Program-made: the position numbers and the translations under genes
NCBI GenBank assembly: GCA_037190665.1
Contig: JBBCJT010000109.1
Coordinates: forward strand, 1-5,939
Reading direction: 5' to 3'
From: JBBCJT01 sp037190665
GTDB taxonomy: Bacteria > Pseudomonadota > Alphaproteobacteria > Acetobacterales > Acetobacteraceae
Length of the DNA: 5,939 nucleotides
The notes under the pieces: generated by a model
The model's database searches: none
Told to the model about the DNA's origin: nothing
The model's input: only the letters and a program-made list of their open reading frames with translations
Shown: positions 1 through 5,483 of the stretch, piece by piece
How the letters are laid out: every line of letters starts with the position of its first letter
Numbering within the stretch: the stretch's first letter is position 1

Positions 1-510
1 GCGGCGCTCTACACCTCCTACCGGCTCAAGCGCGTCTACTACTCCGCCTTCAGCCCGATCCCGGACGCGAGCCGCGCGCTGCCGCCCGCCGCGCCGCCGC
101 TGCTGCGTGAGCACCGTCTGTACCAGGCCGACTGGCTGATGCGCTTCTACGGGTTTGAGGCGGAGGAGATTCTGGAGGAAGAGGCGGGCGGATACCTGCC
201 GCTCGACATCGACCCCAAGCTCGCCTGGGCGCTCCGCCATCGCGGACGCTTTCCTGTCGATATCAACCGTGCCCCGCGCGAGCTGCTGCTGCGCGTGCCC
301 GGGCTGGGGCAGGGTACGGTGGAACGCATCCTCGCCGGCCGGCGGGTGCGCGCGCTGCGCAGCGACGATCTGCGGCGGCTGAACGTGCCGCTCGCCCGGG
401 TGCTGCCGTTCGTCGTGCTGGCCGATCACACGCCCCACCGGATGCTGGATCGCGCCGATCTGGCCGCCCGGCTGCGGCCGCCTCCGCGCCAGCTCGCGCT
501 CGCGTTATAA
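1..510 (+). CDS. Putative DNA modification/repair radical SAM protein, C-terminal part (5' truncated by window edge)
   Basis: The frame is open from the first base to a TAA at 508-510, giving the last 169 residues of a larger protein. The stretch near residues 10-52 (LKRVYYSAFSPIPD, then REHRLYQADWLMRFYGF) closely resembles the C-terminal half of the family annotated as putative DNA modification/repair radical SAM protein (TIGR03916 type). Residues 85-112 (FPVDINRAPRELL, then VPGLGQGTVERIL) form a helix-hairpin-helix motif, a sequence-independent DNA backbone binder, which supports a DNA substrate. The radical SAM CxxxCxxC cluster site would lie upstream of the window, so it cannot be confirmed here. 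The gene runs directly into the DUF4130-UdgX gene with a 4-base gap and no clear ribosome binding site between them, suggesting one transcript and translational coupling. The reaction catalysed is not established for this family. The family call is fairly secure; the molecular role is inference. Confidence 0.85.
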   Translation, partial: AALYTSYRLKRVYYSAFSPIPDASRALPPAAPPLLREHRLYQADWLMRFYGFEAEEILEEEAGGYLPLDIDPKLAWALRHRGRFPVDINRAPRELLLRVPGLGQGTVERILAGRRVRALRSDDLRRLNVPLARVLPFVVLADHTPHRMLDRADLAARLRPPPRQLALAL

Positions 511-514
511 GCGC

Positions 515-1948
515 ATGCACGCGGTCGCGCTCGCCGACGAGACGGATTTCGAAGGCTGGCGGCGTGCGGCGCGCGAGATGCTCGCCCGTCACGTCCCGCC
601 CGACGCGCTGAGCTGGACGACCCATGCGCGGCCCGACCTGCTGGCGACCGACACGAAGCTGCCGCCGCGCGATGATGGTCCGCCGGCCGTCGTGCCGCGC
701 GGCTTCATCGTCCTCGCGGAAGCCGCGGCGCTCCACTGCGACCCGCAGCGGTTCGCGCTGCTGTACCGGCTGCTCTGGCGGCTGCGGCAGACGCCCGACC
801 TGCTGGCGCTCGCCTCCGATCCGGATGTCGCCGCGCTCGATTCCATGGCCCGCGCCGTGCATCGGGACATACACAAGATGCGCGCCTTCATCCGCTTCCG
901 GCACACGCGCATCGGCAGCGCCGACCGGCATGTCGCCTGGTTCGAACCGGCGCATCACATCCTCCGCGCCAACGCGCCGTTCTTCGTCCGCCGCTTCGCC
1001 AACATGGCCTGGTCCATCCTGACGCCGGCGGCGAGCGCGCACTGGGATGGCGACACGCTCGCCTTCGGGCCCGGCGCTGCGCGCGCCGATGCGCCGCGGG
1101 AGGATGCGATGGAGGCGCTGTGGCGCGACTACTACGCCAGCATCTTCAATCCGGCCCGGCTCAAGGTGGCGGCGATGCGGGCGGAGATGCCGGTGCGCTA
1201 CTGGGGGAACCTTCCCGAGGCCCGGCTCATTCGTCCTCTGATTGCACAGGCCCGGCAGAGGACGAGCACCATGATCGCGACCGCCCAGACCACGCCCAGG
1301 CAAAAACGGCAGCGCGCCGCCACTCCTGCGCCGCAGCCCGAGGCCGCCGGTTCGATCGCTGCGCTGCGGGAGGAGGCCGCCTCATGCCGGCGCTGTCCGC
1401 TCTGGGAGCACGCGACGCAGACCGTGTTCGGAGAGGGACAGGAGGATACGCCCGTGATGTTCGTGGGCGAGCAGCCGGGCGATCAGGAAGACCTGAAGGG
1501 CCGTCCCTTCGTCGGTCCCGCCGGCAAGATGTTCGACCGCGCGCTGGCCGAGGCCGGGATCGACCGGGCGCGCGCGTACGTCACCAATGCGGTGAAGCAC
1601 TTCAAGTTCGTTCCGCGCGGCAAGCGGCGGCTGCACGCGAAGCCGAACAGCGGGGAGGTGATCGCCTGCCGGTTCTGGCTGAGCCGGGAGATCGCGGCAT
1701 TGCGCCCGCGGCTGATCGTGGCGCTCGGCGCGACGGCCGCGCAGTCGCTGTTCGGGCGACCCACGCCGGTCGGAAGCAGTCGCGGGCGCGTCACGGAGAC
1801 GGCGGAGGCCAAGGTGCTGGTGACGGTGCACCCGTCCTACTTGCTGCGACTGCCGGATGCGGCCGCGCAGGAGAGCGAGTACGAACGCTTCGTGGCCGAC
1901 CTGCGCCTTGTCCGGCCCTTCCTCGAGGATGCCACGCCGGCCCGCTGA
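515..1948 (+). CDS. DUF4130 domain / UdgX-type uracil-DNA binding protein (fusion)
   Basis: This 477-residue protein has two domains. Residues 1-250 match the DUF4130 'probable DNA metabolism' family, with conserved patches KMRAFIRFR (121-129), WFEPAHHILRANAPFF (142-157) and YYASIFNPARL (206-216). A charged Pro/Ala/Gln linker (about 255-280) leads to a family-4-like uracil-DNA glycosylase domain (about 281-470). Visible motifs are the Fe-S pair C291-x2-C294, motif A GEQPGD (318-323), FVGPAGKMF (332-340), the loop KRRLH (370-374), C385 and the C-terminal HPSYLLR (439-445). In characterised mycobacterial UdgX, the equivalent KRRIH histidine (H109) forms a covalent bond to the deoxyribose after uracil excision; H374 is its match here. 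H362 (VKHFK) sits where family 4 enzymes have the third cluster cysteine. The ATG at 515 is chosen because MHAVALADETDFEGWRRAAR is the usual family N-terminus. No Shine-Dalgarno is evident, consistent with coupling to the upstream radical SAM gene. UdgX identity is strong; the DUF4130 role is unknown. Confidence 0.93.
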   Translation: MHAVALADETDFEGWRRAAREMLARHVPPDALSWTTHARPDLLATDTKLPPRDDGPPAVVPRGFIVLAEAAALHCDPQRFALLYRLLWRLRQTPDLLALASDPDVAALDSMARAVHRDIHKMRAFIRFRHTRIGSADRHVAWFEPAHHILRANAPFFVRRFANMAWSILTPAASAHWDGDTLAFGPGAARADAPREDAMEALWRDYYASIFNPARLKVAAMRAEMPVRYWGNLPEARLIRPLIAQARQRTSTMIATAQTTPRQKRQRAATPAPQPEAAGSIAALREEAASCRRCPLWEHATQTVFGEGQEDTPVMFVGEQPGDQEDLKGRPFVGPAGKMFDRALAEAGIDRARAYVTNAVKHFKFVPRGKRRLHAKPNSGEVIACRFWLSREIAALRPRLIVALGATAAQSLFGRPTPVGSSRGRVTETAEAKVLVTVHPSYLLRLPDAAAQESEYERFVADLRLVRPFLEDATPAR

Positions 1949-1950
1949 CA

Positions 1951-1965
1951 GGCGCTCTGAGCGCC
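1951..1965. terminator. Short inverted repeat between convergent genes, possible bidirectional terminator
   Basis: GGCGCT (1951-1956) and AGCGCC (1960-1965) pair perfectly around a 3-base loop. The repeat fills most of the 22-base gap between the stop of the DUF4130-UdgX gene (1946-1948) and the stop of the small membrane protein gene on the other strand (1971-1973). The position suits a shared terminator. However, the stem is only 6 bp and no T-run follows on either strand, so termination is a positional inference. Confidence 0.35.
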
Positions 1966-1970
1966 CGATG

Positions 1971-2234
1971 TCAGCTTCCGGTCCGCCACGCGACCAGTGC
2001 CGCGATTGCGGCCGGCACCGCGAAGACCAGCAGCAGGATCGGCAGTTCCTGCCGCACCGTATAGCCGTGCGTGGTGCCGACCCAGAGATTGGCGATGGAG
2101 ACCGCGAGCCATACCGGCACGAACAGCCATGCCCCCATCGCCACGCCGGCGGCGTCCACGCCCCACAGCTTCCCGAACAGCAGGAACACGGCCAGCAGCA
2201 GGATGCCGCCGCCGATCACCATCATCATGTGCAT
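1971..2234 (-). CDS. Small three-helix membrane protein, function unknown
   Basis: This 87-residue, strongly hydrophobic protein has no function I recognise. It begins MHMMMVIGGG. Three likely membrane segments are visible, at about residues 5-23 (IGGGILLLAVFLLFG), 28-50 (AAGVAMGAWLFVPVWLAVSIA) and 64-83 (LPILLLVFAVPAAIAALVAW). A conserved-looking polar loop, NLWVGTTHGYTVRQE, lies between the second and third. The start at 2232-2234 is supported by GAGGTG four bases upstream on the minus strand; the methionines at positions 3-5 are less well spaced. Codon use is GC-rich like its neighbours. The gene is a single reading frame on the minus strand, downstream of a strong hairpin that probably ends the preceding transcript, so it likely has its own promoter in the roughly 50 bases between the hairpin and its start. 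I cannot see a convincing -10 element there. It is real on frame, RBS and amphipathic pattern; its role is unknown. Confidence 0.75.
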   Translation of the reverse strand: MHMMMVIGGGILLLAVFLLFGKLWGVDAAGVAMGAWLFVPVWLAVSIANLWVGTTHGYTVRQELPILLLVFAVPAAIAALVAWRTGS

Positions 2235-2238
2235 CGGT

Positions 2239-2244
2239 CACCTC
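2239..2244 (-). promoter_or_regulatory. Ribosome binding site of the small membrane protein gene
   Basis: Read on the minus strand this is GAGGTG, four bases before the ATG at 2232-2234. It picks that ATG over the run of in-frame ATG codons a few bases further downstream. Confidence 0.6.
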
Positions 2245-2285
2245 TTCATGGCGAAAGACTGCACGGGATGTGGCCGGAAACAAAG

Positions 2286-2315
2286 CGGGCCGCGGAGCGC
2301 ATGCCCCGCGGCCCG
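2286..2315 (-). terminator. Intrinsic terminator of the phytase-like gene
   Basis: A perfect 10-bp inverted repeat, cgggccgcgg at 2286-2295 and ccgcggcccg at 2306-2315, encloses a 10-base loop. On the minus strand it begins 22 bases after the stop codon of the phytase-like gene and is followed by the T-rich run CTTTGTTT (about 2278-2285). This GC stem plus T-rich tail is the classic Rho-independent layout and points the same way as the gene. There is no T-tract on the plus-strand side, so it should act in one direction only. It separates the phytase-like gene from the small membrane protein gene. Confidence 0.75.
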
Positions 2316-2337
2316 TACCCTGGGGGAGGAGGGGAGG

Positions 2338-3687
2338 TCAGCGCGCCCGCAGCAGTTCCGGCACGCGCAGCAGGATGAACTCGTTGTCGTCCGCCCGCGT
2401 CAGATGGCGGCCGGCGGAGAAGGGTAGGTTGTTGTCGTTGCCGACGATGATGTGGTCGGCATCGACCATCGCCACGTTCTCGATGGTGAAGAACGGGAAG
2501 ATGAAGCCGGCGGCGTTCTCGCCGCGGTCGCCCACCTGCCGCGCCTGGCCGTCCGGATCGGCGATGGCCATCAGGTCGATATGGCCGATCTTGCGCACGA
2601 AGCCCTCGGCATCCACCGCGCCGAGATCGACCAGCGTCACGCGCTTCACGCGCGCCGGATTGTGGAAGCAGGCGGGCGGGGTCCGGCCCTGCGCGCAGGC
2701 ACGGGCCGGATCGCCTTCGCCGTCGTCACGCTCGATGATCAGGGCGCGCCGGTCGTCGATCATGTTGAAATCGCCGATCGCGGTCGCGCCGGGGGTGAGC
2801 GCGAATTTCAGCGCCCGGCCGGTCCAGGCGTCGGTTTCGGTGCTGAACTCGATGATGCGCAGGAACTGGCCCTCAGGCTTGCCGTCTGCCCCCAGCACCG
2901 GCTTTTCCAGCAGCGCGAACAGGCGCTTGCCATCGGGTGAGGCGGCCATGCCCTCATACCCGCCGGACCGCTGCGTCTGGAACGCGACCGGCTGGGTCGG
3001 GTCGGCGGGGATGAGATTGGCGTGGTTGTCCGGGCTGCGGATCACCTTGCCGTCCAGCGTGGTCTCCCAGAAGCCGGTCACCTTGCCGGTGCGGTCCACG
3101 CGGATCAGGGAGGGGCCGAATTCCTCGCCGATGTAGAACTGCTCGCCCACCGGCTGGATGCTCTCCGGATCCAGGTCCGCGCCGGTCAGGAAGCGCTCGG
3201 CGGTGGCATCGGTGGCGATGGCGAAGGGCAGCACGCGATCGGGGTCACGCAGGAACACGGTTTCCTCGACGCGGACCTGCCCGGTCCCGAAGTCGGGACG
3301 GACGCGGCTGAAGAACAGCAGCGCGTCGGGGCTGTTGCGCTTGTTGCCGAAGCCGTTGTCGGTGAGCACCCAGTAGCTGCCGTCGCCCACCGGCTTGATG
3401 CCGGAGAAACCCTGCACGGGCTGGCCGCGGAAGGGCAGGGCGATGCCGGTCGGGCGGCCGTTCGGCGCTGGCCCGGTGGCGCCGGGGATGCTCTCGGGCT
3501 GCTGGACGGGGCGATTACCCGGGCCGGTGTAGCGGCCGCTGACCGCGAAACCCGGCAGCGCGCCCGCCGGCGGGGCGATGAAGGTCGCGGCCGGGAGAAT
3601 CGCGTGGCCGGCGAGCGTGGCCGGGAACTGCTGGTCGGCGAGGGCGGGCGCGGCGATCAGGGCCGCGCCCAGGAGCAGGCGGCGCAT
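2338..3687 (-). CDS. Secreted phytase-like / esterase-like beta-propeller protein
   Basis: This 449-residue protein belongs, by its repeat motifs, to the 'esterase-like activity of phytase family' group (phytase-like domain, PF13449). A signal peptide is clear: MRRLL, a hydrophobic core, then APALA|D with probable cleavage after residue 17, so the mature protein is exported to the periplasm or outside. Blade-like motifs recur: GFSGI (93-97) with WVLTDNGFG (106-114), DPESI (173-177) with YIGEEFGPSLIRVD (185-198), GYEGMAASPDGKRLFALL (243-260), IGDFNMIDD (304-312), and IENVAM (402-407) with VGNDNN (415-420). Many Asp/Asn/Glu residues in these turns could bind calcium, as in beta-propeller phytases, but the substrate is not predictable. 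C331 and C340 lie in an insert-like loop and may form a disulfide in the oxidising periplasm. The ATG at 3685-3687 has GGAG 8 bases upstream. The gene starts 75 bases after the class III dehydrogenase stop on the same strand, so read-through cotranscription is possible. The family call is good; enzymatic activity is unproven. Confidence 0.88.
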   Translation of the reverse strand: MRRLLLGAALIAAPALADQQFPATLAGHAILPAATFIAPPAGALPGFAVSGRYTGPGNRPVQQPESIPGATGPAPNGRPTGIALPFRGQPVQGFSGIKPVGDGSYWVLTDNGFGNKRNSPDALLFFSRVRPDFGTGQVRVEETVFLRDPDRVLPFAIATDATAERFLTGADLDPESIQPVGEQFYIGEEFGPSLIRVDRTGKVTGFWETTLDGKVIRSPDNHANLIPADPTQPVAFQTQRSGGYEGMAASPDGKRLFALLEKPVLGADGKPEGQFLRIIEFSTETDAWTGRALKFALTPGATAIGDFNMIDDRRALIIERDDGEGDPARACAQGRTPPACFHNPARVKRVTLVDLGAVDAEGFVRKIGHIDLMAIADPDGQARQVGDRGENAAGFIFPFFTIENVAMVDADHIIVGNDNNLPFSAGRHLTRADDNEFILLRVPELLRAR

Positions 3688-3762
3688 GTGGGGGTCTCCA
3701 CGAGGGTGGGTCGCCCGGTTAACGCCGCCCGATGACGTGCCGATGATGCTTCCGTGTCGGCT

Positions 3763-4875
3763 TCAATACACGACGACGGAGCGGATCGACTTGCCTTCGT
3801 GCATCAGGTCGAAGCCCTCGTTGATGCGCTCCAGCGGCATCACATGGGTGATCAGATCGTCGATGTTGATCTTCCCCTCCATGTACCAGTCCACGATCTT
3901 CGGCACGTCCGTGCGTCCGCGCGCGCCGCCGAAGGCGGTGCCCTTCCACACCCGGCCGGTGACGAGCTGGAACGGGCGCGTGCTGATCTCCTGCCCCGCG
4001 CCGGCCACGCCGATGATGATGCTCTCGCCCCAGCCGCGATGGCAGCATTCCAGCGCCTGGCGCATCACCTTCGTGTTGCCGATGCACTCGAAGGAGAAAT
4101 CGGCCCCGCCGCCGGTCAGATCCACCAGCGCCTGCACCAGCTTGTCCTCGCCGACATCCTTCGGGTTGACGAAATGCGTCATGCCGAACTTGCGCGCCAT
4201 CGCCTCGCGCGCCGGGTTCAGGTCCACGCCGATGATCTTGTCGGCGCCCGCCATGCGCGCGCCCTGGATCACGTTCAGCCCGATGCCGCCGAGGCCGAAG
4301 ACGACGACGTTCGCGCCCGGCCACACCTTCGCGGTCCAGATCACCGCGCCGATGCCGGTGGTCACGCCGCAGCCGATGTAGCAGATCTTCTCGAACGGCG
4401 CGTCCTCGCGCACCCTGGCGAGCGCGATCTCCGGCAGGATCGTGTGGTTCGCGAAGGTCGAGCAGCCCATGTAGTGAAACACGTCCTTGCCCTCGCAGCG
4501 GAAGCGCGAGGTGCCGTCCGGCATCACGCCCTTGCCCTGCGTGGCGCGGATCGACGTGCACAGGTTCGACCGGCGCGACAGGCAGGTTTTGCACTGGCGG
4601 CATTCGGGCGTGTAGAGCGGGATCACGTGGTCGCCGGGCTTCAGCGTGGTCACGCCCGCGCCGACCTCGCGCACGATGCCCGCGCCCTCGTGGCCGAGGA
4701 TGGCGGGGAACAGCCCCTCCGGATCGGCGCCGGACAGGGTGTAGGCATCGGTGTGGCAGATGCCGGTGGCCTTCACCTCCACCAGCACCTCGCCGGCCTG
4801 CGGCTCCCCGATCTCGATCTCCTCGATGGTGAGCGGCTTGCCCGCTTCCCAGGCGACCGCGGCGCGTGTCTTCAT
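3763..4875 (-). CDS. adhC/frmA: S-(hydroxymethyl)glutathione dehydrogenase / class III alcohol dehydrogenase
   Basis: This 370-residue zinc-dependent medium-chain dehydrogenase has the full family length. It oxidises S-hydroxymethylglutathione (the spontaneous adduct of formaldehyde and glutathione) to S-formylglutathione with NAD+. It can also reduce S-nitrosoglutathione. It acts in the cytoplasm. Catalytic zinc ligands C40, H62 (GHEGAG) and C169 are present, as are the structural zinc cysteines C92, C95, C98 and C106. R110 in SIRATQGKG is the arginine typical of class III enzymes. The Rossmann motif GLGGIG is at 194-199 with D218 placed to bind the NAD ribose. The ATG at 4873-4875 is preceded by GAGAGGA a few bases upstream, and the N-terminus MKTRAAVAWEAGKPL is the normal family start. 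The usual partner, S-formylglutathione hydrolase, is not next to it; a phytase-like gene follows instead. A cupin gene diverges 56 bases away. I see no missing residue. Confidence 0.97.
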   Translation of the reverse strand: MKTRAAVAWEAGKPLTIEEIEIGEPQAGEVLVEVKATGICHTDAYTLSGADPEGLFPAILGHEGAGIVREVGAGVTTLKPGDHVIPLYTPECRQCKTCLSRRSNLCTSIRATQGKGVMPDGTSRFRCEGKDVFHYMGCSTFANHTILPEIALARVREDAPFEKICYIGCGVTTGIGAVIWTAKVWPGANVVVFGLGGIGLNVIQGARMAGADKIIGVDLNPAREAMARKFGMTHFVNPKDVGEDKLVQALVDLTGGGADFSFECIGNTKVMRQALECCHRGWGESIIIGVAGAGQEISTRPFQLVTGRVWKGTAFGGARGRTDVPKIVDWYMEGKINIDDLITHVMPLERINEGFDLMHEGKSIRSVVVY

Positions 4876-4920
4876 GCTTCCTCTCTCCGGCGGCAGGGAC
4901 GATGCTGGCCGCCCCGACCA

Positions 4921-4926
4921 AGGAGG
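4921..4926 (+). promoter_or_regulatory. Strong ribosome binding site fixing the cupin start
   Basis: AGGAGG lies five bases before the ATG at 4932-4934. Two further in-frame ATGs upstream (4866, 4902) lack such a site, and the first overlaps the start of the opposite-strand dehydrogenase gene. This site therefore decides the start. Confidence 0.8.
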
Positions 4927-4931
4927 CGACG

Positions 4932-5426
4932 ATGGGTCCGGTGATACACGTCCCGCCCGGCAGCGGCGAGAGCCTGTGGCAGCCCGTGCCGGCGAACGGC
5001 TACATCACCATCGGCGTCGCGCCGGACATGGCGGACGGCGTGGCGCAGATGTGTGCCGGGCTGCAGAGCGTGGACCCCGGCTGCTTCGTGCGCGAGCACG
5101 TCCACCCCGACAACGACGAGCTGTTCTTCTTCCATCAGGGCACCGGCCATGTGGAGGTGAACGGGGAGCCGAAGCCGGTGGAGCCGGGGACGATGCTGTA
5201 TGTCGGCCGCGGCAACCATCACCGGATCGTCAACGGCGGGGAGGGGACGCTGCTGTTCCTCTGGGTGCTGGCCCCGAACGGGCTGGAGAACTTCTTCCGC
5301 CGCATCGGCCGCCGGCGCGAGCCGGGCGAGGCCCCGCCCGCCCCGTTCCCCCGCCCGGACGACGCGAAGCAGATCGAGCGGGAGACGGTGTTCGCCGATA
5401 TCGGGCCGGTGAAGGGCGCCCCCTAG
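4932..5426 (+). CDS. Cupin domain-containing protein, function unknown
   Basis: This 164-residue single-domain cupin starts at the ATG with AGGAGG just upstream. Cupin motif 1 is exact in spacing: G50, five residues, H56-V-H58, four residues, E63, six residues, G70. Motif 2 follows as G86, five residues, G92-R-G94, two residues, H97, three residues, N101, with glycine in place of the usual proline of PxG. H56, H58, E63 and H97 would bind one divalent metal. The C-terminal 50 residues form a basic then Pro-rich tail (RRIGRRREPGEAPPAPFPRPDD) ending in an acidic/polar segment. No signal peptide or membrane helix is visible, so the protein is probably cytoplasmic. Cupins of this size range from sugar isomerases and dioxygenases to non-enzymatic binding proteins, and I cannot choose between them. 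It diverges from the formaldehyde dehydrogenase gene and is followed 57 bases later by prfC on the same strand. The fold is confident; the function is not. Confidence 0.88.
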   Translation: MGPVIHVPPGSGESLWQPVPANGYITIGVAPDMADGVAQMCAGLQSVDPGCFVREHVHPDNDELFFFHQGTGHVEVNGEPKPVEPGTMLYVGRGNHHRIVNGGEGTLLFLWVLAPNGLENFFRRIGRRREPGEAPPAPFPRPDDAKQIERETVFADIGPVKGAP

Positions 5427-5483
5427 CTTTCCGCCGGGCCCGGGCGGGTGACGCCGCCGGGCGGAACGACTACATCCCCGCCG

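Noticed and set aside
263..1303. 346-residue open frame on the minus strand opposite the radical SAM and DUF4130-UdgX genes
   Set aside because: The translation is Arg/Gly/Ala/Pro-rich low-complexity sequence with no recognisable domain, and it lies antisense to two well-supported genes. It is a by-product of high GC.
1120..2064. 314-residue plus-strand frame overlapping the UdgX domain and running past its stop
   Set aside because: It is an alternative frame of the UdgX coding sequence with Arg/Gly/Ala-rich composition and no motif; the true frame contains all UdgX signatures.
1997..3136. 379-residue plus-strand frame opposite the small membrane protein and phytase-like genes
   Set aside because: It is Arg/Ser/Pro-rich, without a domain, and is antisense to the phytase-like gene, which has a signal peptide and family motifs.
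4866..4931. Upstream extension of the cupin gene to ATG 4866 or 4902
   Set aside because: It would overlap the opposite-strand dehydrogenase start (4866) and lacks a ribosome binding site. AGGAGG before 4932 and the cupin homology favour the shorter form.
3754..4944. 396-residue plus-strand frame opposite the class III dehydrogenase
   Set aside because: It is a His/Ala/Asp/Arg-rich shadow of a very conserved enzyme gene and has no protein family features.
5431..5464. GC-rich inverted and direct repeats as a terminator between the cupin gene and prfC
   Set aside because: The stems are only 4-5 bp with poor loops and there is no T-run on the plus strand, so a terminator call is not supported.
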